Shown piece after piece: positions 35,461-43,829 of a DNA stretch of 64,000 nucleotides. Source of the stretch: Geodermatophilus amargosae (GTDB lineage Bacteria; Actinomycetota; Actinomycetes; Mycobacteriales; Geodermatophilaceae); assembly GCF_900116515.1 (NCBI RefSeq), contig NZ_FPBA01000010.1, forward strand, positions 62,001 to 126,000, in the 5' to 3' direction. Position 1 is the stretch's first letter. Every line of letters starts with the position of its first letter. Made by a program: the position numbers and the translations under genes. The notes beneath the pieces are model-generated. The model was not told the origin of the DNA and made no database searches. It worked only from the letters and a program-made list of their open reading frames with translations.

Positions 35461-36168
35461 GTGCTGAGCCGCGACGAGTACCTCGCCGAGTGGTCGCGGT
35501 GGCACGGCGGCACCGACCCGGCCGCGAGCCGCCTGGTGCACGGCTGGCTGTCGCTGGCCTACGCGCTGGCCCGCACGGTGTCGTGGCTGCCGCCGCTGGC
35601 CGCCACCGCGCTGGGCCTGCTGGTGTCGCTGGCCGCCGTCGGCCCGGCGCTGGCCGGCGGTGCCTGGCTCGTCGCGGGCGGGCTGCTGGTCGGGCTGTCG
35701 GGGCTGCTGGACTCCCTCGACGGCGCCCTCGCGCTGGCCGGCGGGCGCGCCTCGCGCCGCGGGTACGTGCTCGACTCCGCCGTCGACCGGCTCACCGAGG
35801 CCGCGTACGCGCTCACGCTGTGGGTCGCGGGGGCACCGGGCTGGCTGGCCGCCGTCTTCGGGGCGCTGTGCTGGCTGCCGGACTACCTGCGCGCCCGGGC
35901 CGGTCAGGCGGGGGTGTCCGAGACCGGGTCGATCTCGGTGTGGGAGCGGCCCACCCGCGTGGCGATGACCGGGTTCACCGTGGGCGGCGCCGGGATCGTG
36001 GCGGCCACCGGGCTGGCCGAGGCGGCGGGCGTGTCCGGTGGCCCCGCCGTCGTGGTGACCACCGGGACCGCCGTGGGCGCCGTCCTCGGGCTGGTCGGCA
36101 CCGCGCAGCTCGGCTTCTCGCTGCGCCGGGCGCTGGGGGACCAGTCGCCTCCCGGCCCGGTCGGCTGA
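35461..36168 (+). CDS. CDP-alcohol phosphatidyltransferase family protein
   Basis: A 235-aa membrane protein with about six helices. It carries most of the CDP-OH-P signature: DSLDGALA, then RRGYVLDSAVDRLTE, giving the spaced Asp residues that bind the metal and CDP-alcohol; the usual Ala-Arg of DGxxAR is changed to Ala-Leu. The GTG at 35461 has a GAGG site 7 nt before it; an earlier GTG at 35434 is possible. It could make a phospholipid headgroup such as phosphatidylinositol phosphate or an unusual one. No operon partner. Confidence 0.78.
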   Translation: MLSRDEYLAEWSRWHGGTDPAASRLVHGWLSLAYALARTVSWLPPLAATALGLLVSLAAVGPALAGGAWLVAGGLLVGLSGLLDSLDGALALAGGRASRRGYVLDSAVDRLTEAAYALTLWVAGAPGWLAAVFGALCWLPDYLRARAGQAGVSETGSISVWERPTRVAMTGFTVGGAGIVAATGLAEAAGVSGGPAVVVTTGTAVGAVLGLVGTAQLGFSLRRALGDQSPPGPVG

Positions 36169-36258
36169 GGTCGGGCACCCCGCCGGGGCGCGGGCCGTCG
36201 CCGGCGCCTCTTAGGGTTGCGCTGCTCGCCGTCCTCCCGCAGCTCCCGAGGAGCCACC

Positions 36259-37236
36259 GTGCCCGTCGTCGTCACCGGCTCCATCGCCACCGACCACCTG
36301 ATGACCTTCCCGGGTCGGTTCACCGAGCAGTTCGTCGAGGGACAGATGGAGAACGTCTCCCTGTCCTTCCTGGTCGACGACCTCATCCAGCACCGCGGCG
36401 GTGCCGGCGCCAACATGGCCTTCGGCCTCGGGCTGCTCGGTCTCTCGCCGGTGCTCGTCGGGTCGGTGGGCAGCGACTTCGCCGACTACGACGCCTGGCT
36501 GACCCGCAACGGCGTGGACACCGCCGACGTGCGCTGGTCGGAGCTCAAGCACACCGCGCGGTTCGTGTGCACCACCGACGCGGTGAACAACCAGATCGCC
36601 AGCTTCTACTCGGGCGCGATGAGCGAGGCGGGGGAGATCGAGCTGGGGCCGGTGTGCGAGCGGGTCGGTGCGCCCGACCTCGTCGTCGTCGGCCCCAACG
36701 ACCCCAAGGCGATGGTGCGGCACACGCGCGAGTGCCGGGACCGCGGCTACGCCTTCGCCGCCGACCCCAGCCAGCAGCTGGCCTGGGCCGGCGGCGAGAT
36801 GATCCGCGAGCTGGTCGACGGCGCGGACCTGCTGTTCACCAACGAGTACGAGGCGGCGCTGCTGATGCAGAAGACCGGCTGGGACGCCGCGGAGATCCTC
36901 GGGCGGGTGGGCACCTGGGTCACCACGCGCGCGGCCAGCGGCGTGCTCGTCCGCCAGGCCGGCGCCGACCCGATCGAGGTCATCGCCGTCCCCGAGACCA
37001 AGCCGGTCGAGCCCACCGGCGGCGGCGACGCGCTGCGCGCGGGCTTCATCGCCGGCCGCATGTGGGGCCTCGGCCTCGAGCGCGCAACCCAGCTGGGGTC
37101 GGCGGTGGCCACGGAGGCCGTCGAGGTGGTGGGCACCCAGGAGTACGAGCTGCGCCGGGAGCCCTTCCTCGAGCGGTTCGCCGCGGCCTTCGGGGACGAC
37201 GCCGCCGCCGAGGTGGCCGAGCACCTGCCGCGCTGA
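36259..37236 (+). CDS. PfkB-family kinase, adenosine-kinase (AdoK) like
   Basis: A 325-aa ribokinase-fold sugar/nucleoside kinase closest in pattern to mycobacterial adenosine kinase (Rv2202c). The N-terminal lid is VVTGSIATDHLMTFPGRF, sugar-binding is GGAGANMAFGLGLLG, and the anion-hole/catalytic motif is PTGGGDALRAGF. The catalytic Asp is present, although the usual GAGD is GGGD. RBS CGAGGAG precedes GTG 36259 and a TAGGGT -10 element lies at 36212-36217. It would phosphorylate adenosine to AMP. A 72-bp palindromic element follows the stop. Confidence 0.85.
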   Translation: MPVVVTGSIATDHLMTFPGRFTEQFVEGQMENVSLSFLVDDLIQHRGGAGANMAFGLGLLGLSPVLVGSVGSDFADYDAWLTRNGVDTADVRWSELKHTARFVCTTDAVNNQIASFYSGAMSEAGEIELGPVCERVGAPDLVVVGPNDPKAMVRHTRECRDRGYAFAADPSQQLAWAGGEMIRELVDGADLLFTNEYEAALLMQKTGWDAAEILGRVGTWVTTRAASGVLVRQAGADPIEVIAVPETKPVEPTGGGDALRAGFIAGRMWGLGLERATQLGSAVATEAVEVVGTQEYELRREPFLERFAAAFGDDAAAEVAEHLPR

Positions 37237-37254
37237 CCCTGCGGTCGGCCCCGG

Positions 37255-37326
37255 GACGATCACGGAGCCGCAGGGGCGACACGCCGTCGACGGACGGCGT
37301 GTCGCGCATCCAGCTCCGTGATCGTC
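37255..37326. repeat. 72-bp palindromic element, copy A
   Basis: Outer arms GACGATCACGGAGC (37255-37268) and its perfect inverse (37313-37326) enclose inner arms GCGACACGCCGTC (37276-37288) and its perfect inverse (37293-37305) with a 4-nt loop. It lies between convergent genes and could terminate both. A second 72-bp copy is at 47636-47707. Confidence 0.88.
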
Positions 37327-37358
37327 GGAGGAGGGGAGTGCGCCGGCCCGGCCGGCGG

Positions 37359-38033
37359 TCAGCTGCCGCGGACCTGCTCGCCGATGGAGGGGTCCTCGGC
37401 CCACCTCGTGTAGGGGATCCGCGGGATCTCGCGGAGGTCGCCGACGGTGCACCACTCGTTGCCGCCGAGGCGCGCCAGCGGCCGGAGCTCCTCGATCCGC
37501 GGGCGGCCGTCACGGACGGCGCGGGAGAAGACGCTCACCCACTCGACCCGGCCGAAGACGACGGTGCTGTCGCCCAGCCGCAGCGTGGAGTGCAGCGTGC
37601 ACTCGATGCTCACCGGTGACTGCGCCACCCGCATGGCGGCCACCTTCTCGCTCGGCTCCAGCCGGACGCCGGCGGCCTCGGCCTCGCTCTGGTCCGGCGG
37701 GAAGTCGGTGCCGGTGGCGTTGGCCTGCTCGAACAGCTCCTCGGGGACGAGGTTGACGGTGAAGTCGCCGGTGGCCTCGACGTTGTTGAGCGAGTCCTTG
37801 CGGCCCACCGAGGTGAACTGCACGACCGGCGGCTGCACGCAGGCCACCGTGTAGAAGGAGTGCGGCGCCAGGTTGTGCACGCCCTCGGCCGAGCGGCTGC
37901 ACACCCACGCGATCGGCCGCGGGACCACCACGGAGTTCATCACCCGGTAGAAGTCCGAGGGGCGCATGTCCCCGGGGTCGAAGGCGGTGCGGGGCGGGCT
38001 GCCGGCGGGCGGGCTGGTGTCGGGCGAGGTCAC
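37359..38033 (-). CDS. Flavin reductase-like FMN-binding protein
   Basis: A 224-aa split-barrel protein of the flavin reductase-like family. The motif RPIAWVCSRSAEGVHNLAPHSFY, then VGRKDSLNNVEATGDFTVNLV, fits FMN binding. These proteins supply reduced flavin or act on their own flavin. Start GTG 38033 has GGATGGGG upstream. It lies downstream of the carotenoid operon on the same strand (19-nt gap from the CruG-like stop), so it may be part of that transcript and could serve redox steps there; this is only positional. Confidence 0.82.
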   Translation of the reverse strand: MTSPDTSPPAGSPPRTAFDPGDMRPSDFYRVMNSVVVPRPIAWVCSRSAEGVHNLAPHSFYTVACVQPPVVQFTSVGRKDSLNNVEATGDFTVNLVPEELFEQANATGTDFPPDQSEAEAAGVRLEPSEKVAAMRVAQSPVSIECTLHSTLRLGDSTVVFGRVEWVSVFSRAVRDGRPRIEELRPLARLGGNEWCTVGDLREIPRIPYTRWAEDPSIGEQVRGS

Positions 38034-38051
38034 GCCCCATCCTCGCCCCGG

Positions 38052-39152
38052 TCAGGCCAGGGCGCGCCCGCGCCAGGTGAGCGTGCCCCGCCGGCGCCCG
38101 GCCACCGATCCGGCCAGCAGCACGTCGAGGGCCAGCAGCGACATCGGGTGGGCCAGGGCGTCGGGCCACACCCGCCCGCCGGTGGCCGCCGCGCTCACCG
38201 CCCGCCCGGCCACGCCGGCCGCCCAGCCGGTCAGCCCTGCCCGCGACCCGCGCAGCGCGGCCAGCGGGGGGACGACGCCGACGGCGGTCAGCACCGCCGC
38301 CGCGGCCGCCGACGCCGCCGGCGACCCGCCGACCGACGCCCACAGCGACTTGCCGTAGCCCTCCCGCATCGCCGTCCAGCCGTCGTACATCCGGCACTCC
38401 GCCAGCGCCGCACCGCCGGCCGGCACCGCCCGCCCGCCGGACCGCTTCACCGCCCGCGCCAGCGCGACGTCCTCCACCACCTCGTCGCGGACCGCCGCGT
38501 GCCCGCGGGCGCGCAGGTAGCCGCGCCGGGTCAGCGCCAGGAACTGGCCGTTGGCGGCGGTGAGCGAGGGCCGCGGGGAGCGCTCGGCCAGCCGCAGCGG
38601 CAGCGTGGTCATCCACAGCCACGGCGACAGCGGCTGCACCAGCCGCTCGGCGAGCGTGCCCGCCACCGGCCGCGGCCAGGGCGAGACCAGGTCCAGGCCG
38701 TGCGCGTCGAGCAGTGCGACGGCGGAGGCCACCGCACGCGGGGTCACCCGGACGTCGGCGTCGAGGAAGACGAGGTACCCGTCGTCGCGCACGGTCTGCG
38801 CGCCCACCCAGCAGGCGTGCGGCTTGCCCAGCCACCCGGCCGGCGGGGGAGGGGCGGTCACCAGCCGCACCCGGGGGTCGCCGACCGCGCGCACGACCGC
38901 GGCGGTGCCGTCGGTGGAACCGTCGTCGACCACCACCACCCGCAGGTCGGGCACGCCGGTCGAGGCCAGCAGCGCGGCCAGGCAGCCGCCGACCTGGGCC
39001 TCCTCGTCCCGCACCGGCAGCACCGCGGTGACCGGCCGGGCCACCTCCGGCGGGTCGGCCGGCGGGCGGCGCAGCAGGACCGCGTTGACCGCCGCGTGCA
39101 CCGCACCGGCGACCGCCAGGCCGGACAGGACCCGGACGACCGGGCCGCTCAC
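38052..39152 (-). CDS. Family 2 glycosyltransferase, CruG-like carotenoid glycosyltransferase
   Basis: A 366-aa membrane-anchored GT2. An N-terminal helix (VLSGLAVAGAVHAAVNAVLL) is followed by the nucleotide-sugar domain: VTAVLPVRDEEAQVG, VVVVDDGSTDGTAA, the metal-binding DADVR, and EDVALARAVKRSGG (ED-type catalytic region). C-terminal membrane helices follow. Start GTG overlaps the CruF-like stop (GTGA). In cyanobacteria a GT2 (CruG) adds sugar to the 2'-hydroxyl made after CruF; the order here fits that role. The sugar is unknown. Confidence 0.82.
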   Translation of the reverse strand: MSGPVVRVLSGLAVAGAVHAAVNAVLLRRPPADPPEVARPVTAVLPVRDEEAQVGGCLAALLASTGVPDLRVVVVDDGSTDGTAAVVRAVGDPRVRLVTAPPPPAGWLGKPHACWVGAQTVRDDGYLVFLDADVRVTPRAVASAVALLDAHGLDLVSPWPRPVAGTLAERLVQPLSPWLWMTTLPLRLAERSPRPSLTAANGQFLALTRRGYLRARGHAAVRDEVVEDVALARAVKRSGGRAVPAGGAALAECRMYDGWTAMREGYGKSLWASVGGSPAASAAAAAVLTAVGVVPPLAALRGSRAGLTGWAAGVAGRAVSAAATGGRVWPDALAHPMSLLALDVLLAGSVAGRRRGTLTWRGRALA

Positions 39153-39970
39153 CGGCGGCGGGCCTGCACCGCGAGCACGGCCAGCACGACCGCCGACAGC
39201 GCCGCGCCCCACGCCGCCGAGCCGGGCAGGTCCAGCCAGACGGCGTGCGCGAGCGCCCCGCCGGCCACCATCCAGGCGATCACCAGCAGCGGAGCGGCCT
39301 CGGTGCCGGGGGCGTCACCGCGGGCGGTGCGCGCGACGACGAGCTCGAGCAGCGTCATCAGCACCAGCCCGGCCAGCAGCCAGCCGGCGAGGTTGGTCAG
39401 TGGCACGGTGTCGATGCCGGGCAGCCCCGGGGCGGGGTGCGCCCACGTCCAGTAGCCGGCCTGCACGAGCTGCGGGTCGAGGACGACGTCCCAGCCCGCG
39501 AACACCGCCGCGGCGACGGCGACCCGCGCGGCCCGCCGCCGGGCCGGCCGCACCCGGCGGGTGAGCAGCGCGGCCAGCACCCGGCTCGGCCAGGCCATCA
39601 TCAGCCAGGCCAGCGGCACGAGGAACGGGACGCCGAGCAGCGTGGGGCCCAGCGCGTCGCTGTAGGTGTACTCGCCGTAGGGGTACCCGGTGCCCAGCCC
39701 GACCGCCTCGAACGCCACGGCGGTGACCGCCACCGTCCCGAGCACCGCCGCGCCGGTGCGGGCGCCGTGCGCGGCCGCGGCGGAGGTCACCGACACCGCC
39801 GAGCCGAGCAGCACGATGGACCAGGACACCGCGTCGCGGGCGGCGCCGCCGGTCAGCGGATAGGCGACTGCGGCGAGCACCAGCAGCACGGCGAGGGCCA
39901 GCGGGAGCCGCGCGGCCGGTGCCGTGGCCCGCCGGACGGCCGCCGGGCCGGAGCCCACGGGAGCGCTCAC
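39149..39970 (-). CDS. cruF: CruF-like carotenoid 1',2'-hydratase (DUF422)
   Basis: A 273-aa polytopic membrane protein with about seven helices. The patterns GTGYPYGEYTYSDALGP, VPFLVPLAWLMMAWP and GWDVVLDPQLVQAGYWTW are diagnostic of the DUF422/CruF family, which adds water across the 1,2 double bond of an acyclic psi end. The start overlaps the CrtO-like stop and the end overlaps the CruG-like start, both GTGA. So the gene is the central one of a three-gene carotenoid tail-modification unit. It predicts a carotenoid with at least one hydroxylated linear end. Confidence 0.88.
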   Translation of the reverse strand: MSAPVGSGPAAVRRATAPAARLPLALAVLLVLAAVAYPLTGGAARDAVSWSIVLLGSAVSVTSAAAAHGARTGAAVLGTVAVTAVAFEAVGLGTGYPYGEYTYSDALGPTLLGVPFLVPLAWLMMAWPSRVLAALLTRRVRPARRRAARVAVAAAVFAGWDVVLDPQLVQAGYWTWAHPAPGLPGIDTVPLTNLAGWLLAGLVLMTLLELVVARTARGDAPGTEAAPLLVIAWMVAGGALAHAVWLDLPGSAAWGAALSAVVLAVLAVQARRR

Positions 39971-41613
39971 CGGGTGCGGGCCGCGCGCACCGCCCGGCCG
40001 GCGGCCGCTCGCGCGCGGGCCAGCGGACGGCGGTCGGCCAGGACCGTGCGCGCCGCCGTCCGGCCGGAGTTGCCCGAGACCCCGCCGCCAGGGTGGGTGG
40101 AGGCGCCGGTGAGGTACAGCCCGGCCAGGCCCGGTACCCGGTAGTCGGCCAGTGCCGGCGTGGGGCGCAGCGAGAACATGCTGGCCAGGCCCATCTCCAC
40201 GTGCATGACGTTGCCGCGGAGCAGGGACAGCTCGCGTTCCAGCAGCAGCGGCGTCTGGACGTACAGCTCCTGCACCGAGTCGGCGAAGCCGGGGGCGTGG
40301 CGGTCGACGGCGGCCACCAGCCGCTGCGCCTCGGCCTGGGCGAGGGCGTCCCAGTCGCCGCCGTCGGCCAGCTCGTAGGGGTACCACTGGCCCCACACGG
40401 TGACCACGTGCTGCCCGGGCGGGGCGAGGGTGTCGTCGCTGGCGGAGAACGACATCGCCAGCGGCACCGGCTCGCGCGGCAGCCGGCCGCCCAGCCAGTC
40501 GCCGTGCGCGGCGGCCAGCTGCGCGCGGTCGGTGCACAGCAGTTGCAGGCCCTGGCTGGACACCGCCGGGTCGACGCCGGGGTAGGTGGGCAGTGCGTCG
40601 GTGAGCGCCCGCAGGACCAGGCCGAAGCCGTTGCCCACCGGCGGCGCCGCGTCGGCCAGCGCCGGCGGGGCGTCCGCGCCGGCGAGGTCGCGGGTGGCCA
40701 GTACGTGGCAGGCGGCCACGACGACCGGCGCGTGCAGCCGCCGTCCGGACACCGTCTCGACGCCGGTCACGCGGCCGTCCTCCACCAGCAGCCGCGCGGC
40801 GCCGTCCCCGAGGGTGACGGTCCCGCCGTCGGCCTCCAGCCGGGCCCGCAGGGCCTGCGTGAGCCCGCCGGAGCCGCCCACCGGGTGGCCCGGCGGGGTG
40901 TCGTGCAGCAGCGCCACCCAGGCGACCATCGCCGCCGTCCCCGGCTCGGACATCGGCGGGCCGGACTGCGCGCCGAACCAGGCGAGCGCCGCCTTGAGTC
41001 GCTCGCTGGTGAACCAGCGGTCGAGCAGCGCGTCGCCCGAGCCGAGGAAGTCGACGGCGAGGTCGCCGCCGGGGGTGCGCGGGGCGTCGCCGCTGGGCGC
41101 GCCCAGCGGCCAGAACGCCCGGGCCAGGCCGAGCGGGGTTGGCCGGCGGCCGAAGGAGTCGACGACGGCGCGGCTGCGCGGCCCCCACACGCCGACGAAC
41201 CGGCGGTAGGCCGCGGCGTCGGCGTCCCCGCAGGCGGCGGCGATCGAGGCGCAGGTGGCGTCGAGGTCGACGGAGAAGACCAGCGGGCGGCCGTCGGGTC
41301 CGGGGTCGCCGGGGACGGGCGCGGGCGCGAAGCCCCACGGGTCGCAGTCGAGGTAGCGCAGCCCGGCTGCGGCCAGGTCGAGCTCCTCGACGACGCCGCT
41401 GTGCCGGACGATGACGTGCGCGCTCGAGCCGCGGTCGACCCGCACGCCGGGCCAGCGCTCAACGGTGGACACCGCCCCGCCGAGGACCTCGTCGCGCTCG
41501 ACGACCTCCACCGACAGCCCCGCCCGGGCCAGGTAGCAGGCGGCGACCAGCCCGTTGTGGCCCGCGCCGACGACGATGGCGTCGACGGCGAGGTCCGGCG
41601 CCGGGGCGCTCAG
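39967..41613 (-). CDS. CrtO-like carotenoid ketolase/desaturase with a CTG start
   Basis: A 548-aa FAD-dependent protein of the CrtI/CrtO superfamily, most like CrtO ketolases: AIVVGAGHNGLVAACYLARAG near the N-terminus, ERDEVLGGAVST, and LTGASTHPGGGVSGNSGR at the C-terminus. No ATG, GTG or TTG exists in frame before the dinucleotide fold. The only sensible start is CTG at 41613, which overlaps the GNAT stop as CTGA, in the same manner as the GTGA junctions of this operon. Starting at the GTG at 41511 would delete the FAD site. Reaction (4-ketolation, or 3',4'-desaturation as in CrtD) is uncertain. Confidence 0.82.
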   Translation of the reverse strand: MSAPAPDLAVDAIVVGAGHNGLVAACYLARAGLSVEVVERDEVLGGAVSTVERWPGVRVDRGSSAHVIVRHSGVVEELDLAAAGLRYLDCDPWGFAPAPVPGDPGPDGRPLVFSVDLDATCASIAAACGDADAAAYRRFVGVWGPRSRAVVDSFGRRPTPLGLARAFWPLGAPSGDAPRTPGGDLAVDFLGSGDALLDRWFTSERLKAALAWFGAQSGPPMSEPGTAAMVAWVALLHDTPPGHPVGGSGGLTQALRARLEADGGTVTLGDGAARLLVEDGRVTGVETVSGRRLHAPVVVAACHVLATRDLAGADAPPALADAAPPVGNGFGLVLRALTDALPTYPGVDPAVSSQGLQLLCTDRAQLAAAHGDWLGGRLPREPVPLAMSFSASDDTLAPPGQHVVTVWGQWYPYELADGGDWDALAQAEAQRLVAAVDRHAPGFADSVQELYVQTPLLLERELSLLRGNVMHVEMGLASMFSLRPTPALADYRVPGLAGLYLTGASTHPGGGVSGNSGRTAARTVLADRRPLARARAAAGRAVRAARTR

Positions 41614-42206
41614 GACGGACCCGCGCCCGGGCGCAGCGGCAGGCGGGCGCCGAGGATGGCGAAGGGGCGGGCGTCACCCGGGAAGTGGTGGCCGCGGGCG
41701 AGGTCGATGAAGCCGTCGGCGTGATAGAGCCGGAAGGCCTTGGTGTCGGCGTCGGGCGTGGACAGCAGCGCCACCGGCGCCGGGACCCCCTCGACCAGCG
41801 CGTGCAGCAGCTGGCGGCCCAGCCCGCGGCTCTGCGCGTCGGGGTGCACGTGCAGCTCGCAGACCTCGAAGGCGCCGGGCAGCCAGCGCTTGGCGGTGCG
41901 CCGGTCCAGGGCCGCGCGCACCTGGTCGTGCCACCACTGCCCCGGGGCGATGAGGTAGCCGTAGCCGAAGCCGACCAGCCGCTCGCCGTCGGGTGTGGCC
42001 TCGAAGCCACCGACGGCGCGGAAGCCGGGGCGCTCGGTGTGCTGGACGGCGTAGCCGTAGCGGCCGGCCACCACCGACGCGTCGTAGCCCATCGCCTCGC
42101 CGTAGATGGTCAGCGCCTCGTGCATGTGCTCGCGCAGCCAGCCGGCGGGCAGTTCGGTCACCCGCGTCGCGGGTGTCGTGCCGGTCACGGGGGTCTCCTC
42201 GCTCAC
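41610..42206 (-). CDS. GNAT-family N-acetyltransferase, Rv2170 type
   Basis: A 198-aa acetyl-CoA-dependent transferase. The acetyl-CoA loop is VHPDAQSRGLGRQLLHAL, preceded by the strand AFEVCELHV. A cap region contains YGYLIAPGQWWHDQV. In M. tuberculosis Rv2170 lies in this part of the order, between lppM and the DUF3040 gene. Its GTG overlaps the YbaK stop (GTGA) and its own stop overlaps the CrtO-like CTG, so it is translated with the carotenoid genes. The acceptor is unknown. Confidence 0.85.
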   Translation of the reverse strand: MSEETPVTGTTPATRVTELPAGWLREHMHEALTIYGEAMGYDASVVAGRYGYAVQHTERPGFRAVGGFEATPDGERLVGFGYGYLIAPGQWWHDQVRAALDRRTAKRWLPGAFEVCELHVHPDAQSRGLGRQLLHALVEGVPAPVALLSTPDADTKAFRLYHADGFIDLARGHHFPGDARPFAILGARLPLRPGAGPS

Positions 42207-42766
42207 GGGCCCACCGTGGCTGGGTGGGTCACGGTGGCCAGGCTGTCAGGTGGGGGGCCGTCGGTCGTCGGGCCGTCGGTCGGAGGGCCGTCGCCGACCT
42301 CGGCGGGGGTGCCGCCGGTCAGCTGCAGCAGCTCGTCGAAGGTCGTGGGGAAGACGGCCGACGGGTGGCCGGCGGCAGCCCAGACCCGCTCGTACCTGGC
42401 GAGCTCGACGTCGACGAGCGTCCCGATCGGCGCGGGGTGGCCGACCGGGGCGACCCCGCCGATCGGCTGGCCGGTGTGCTCGCGGACGAAGTCGGCCGAG
42501 GCGCGCCGCACGCGGGGGACGCCGAGGAGGGTGGCCACCCGGCCGACGTCGACCCGGTGCGCGCCGCTGGTGAGCACGAGCAGGGGCTGCCCGCCGACGT
42601 CGAAGACCAGGCTGTTGGCGATGGCCCCGACCGGGACGCCGAGCCCTGCCGCGGCCGCGGCGGCGGTGTGCGCACCCTCGGCGAGCTCGTGGACCCGTCC
42701 GGGGATCCCGGCCTCGGCGAGCAGGCCGGCGATCGCGGCCACCCGGGGGTGGGTGGGTCGGCTCAT
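42203..42766 (-). CDS. YbaK/EbsC-family aminoacyl-tRNA deacylase
   Basis: A 187-aa YbaK-like editing domain that probably hydrolyses mis-charged tRNA (for example Cys-tRNA-Pro). The motif GAIANSLVFDVGGQPLLVLTSG contains the active-site region with lysine replaced, followed by GQPIGGVAPVGHP, typical of the family. The last ~30 residues (GPPTDGPTTDGPPPD) are a low-complexity tail. It is the first gene of the five-gene run that continues into the carotenoid genes. The ATG at 42766 has only a weak ribosome site. Confidence 0.85.
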   Translation of the reverse strand: MSRPTHPRVAAIAGLLAEAGIPGRVHELAEGAHTAAAAAAGLGVPVGAIANSLVFDVGGQPLLVLTSGAHRVDVGRVATLLGVPRVRRASADFVREHTGQPIGGVAPVGHPAPIGTLVDVELARYERVWAAAGHPSAVFPTTFDELLQLTGGTPAEVGDGPPTDGPTTDGPPPDSLATVTHPATVGP

Positions 42767-42901
42767 GCGTCGATCCTGCCACCGCTGTCAGACCCCCGCC
42801 GTACCGTCCGGCGCGCGGGCGGGAGGGGGCCTCGTGCCCGGGAGGACCGCGGCGGCGCGTCCGGCTTGACGCGACCGGCGGGGTCGGGTGTACTCGACCT
42901 G

Positions 42902-42919
42902 TTCGAACAGGTGTTCGAA
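42902..42919 (+). promoter_or_regulatory. LexA (SOS) box of the dnaE2 operon
   Basis: TTCGAAC-AGGT-GTTCGAA is a perfect 7+4+7 inverted repeat that contains the actinobacterial SOS core CGAAC-N4-GTTCG. It lies 81 nt before the DUF6504 ATG. The core 14-mer is identical to the dinB box at 53204. Region 42767-42999 holds nothing else that I can support. Confidence 0.92.
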
Positions 42920-42999
42920 CGGGTCGACCACCGTTCCCGGGACCTTCCCCGCCCGGGCCGGTGGGCAGACCGTCAGCGGCACGGGGTGGGGAGTCGGAC

Positions 43000-43317
43000 A
43001 TGAGCCGGGTGCTGGGTGACGTCGGCGAGCGGGTCGGCGAGGAGGTGCAGGTCGAGCGCGGTCCGCTCGGGCCGGCGCAGTTCTGGCGCGGGCAGGGCCG
43101 CTACGTCGTCGGCGAGCTGCTCGACTCCTGGGTCGAGACCTCGCCGTGGTGGGAGCGTGCCGCCGGCGGTGCCTCGGCCGACCTGGTCGCCCCCCGCGAG
43201 GTGTTCCGGGTCGAGGCGCTGCGGGCCGGGCGCTCGCGGACGAGCTTCGCCGGCGTCTACGACCTGTGCTGGGACGCGGCGGACAACCGCTGGTCGCTCG
43301 TCCGGGTGCACGACTGA
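43000..43317 (+). CDS. DUF6504-family protein of the SOS mutagenesis operon
   Basis: A 105-aa protein. It contains the pattern PLGPAQFWRGQGRYVVGELLDSW, with FRVEALRAGRS and GVYDLCWD later, as in the short proteins placed beside dnaE2 or Y-family polymerases in actinobacteria. ATG 43000 has a GGGGAG site. Its stop overlaps the next start (TGATG). The function is unknown; the SOS box and the gene order point to translesion synthesis. Confidence 0.78.
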   Translation: MSRVLGDVGERVGEEVQVERGPLGPAQFWRGQGRYVVGELLDSWVETSPWWERAAGGASADLVAPREVFRVEALRAGRSRTSFAGVYDLCWDAADNRWSLVRVHD

Positions 43318-43829
43318 TGGGCGCCGCGTACGCCATGACCCACGACCGGGCCGATCAGCTGCCCCTGCCCCCGCCGCTCCCGGCGGCCGCGGCCCAGCTG
43401 CTCGACCAGGCCACCCGGGCGCTGGCCGAGGCCACCCGCGCCACCGACGCGCGCGAGCGCTACGCCACCGCCCACCTCGGCGCGCTGCGCGCCGCCGCGG
43501 CGGTGCTGGCCGCCCGCACCCGGCCCGAGAGCGGCCGCCGCCGGCCGCGCAGCGCCTGGGTGCTGCTGGAGCAGGTCGCCCCCGAGCTGGGGGAGTGGGC
43601 CACCTTCTTCGCCGCCGGCGCGGCCAAGCGCGCCGCGGCCGAGGCGGGGCTGTCCCGCGCGGTCACCGAGCGGGAGGCCGACGACCTGGTCCGCGACGTC
43701 GGGGCCTTCCTCACCGTGGTCGAGAGCGTGCTCGCCAGCACGCCCGAGCCCGCGCCCGCACCCCGGCCCCGCGTGGTCGGTGGCACCCAGATGCGCGGCA
43801 CCGCCTCCCGTCCCGTCCGCGGGCGGTGA
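43317..43829 (+). CDS. SAV_6107-type HEPN-domain protein
   Basis: A 170-aa all-helical HEPN-like protein. The motif RYATAH (Arg, four residues, His) at about residue 45-50 fits the Rx4-6H signature of HEPN RNases, inside DARERYATAHLGALRAAAAV. A C-terminal Pro-rich tail follows. It is coupled to DUF6504 and DnaE2 by TGATG and GTGA overlaps, so all three are made together under LexA. The role may be RNA cleavage or scaffolding in the damage response. That has not been shown to my knowledge. Confidence 0.8.
   Translation: MGAAYAMTHDRADQLPLPPPLPAAAAQLLDQATRALAEATRATDARERYATAHLGALRAAAAVLAARTRPESGRRRPRSAWVLLEQVAPELGEWATFFAAGAAKRAAAEAGLSRAVTEREADDLVRDVGAFLTVVESVLASTPEPAPAPRPRVVGGTQMRGTASRPVRGR

Noticed and set aside
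41511-41511. GTG at 41511 as the start of the CrtO-like gene
   Set aside because: It would remove the GAGHNG nucleotide-binding motif that is encoded in the same frame immediately upstream.
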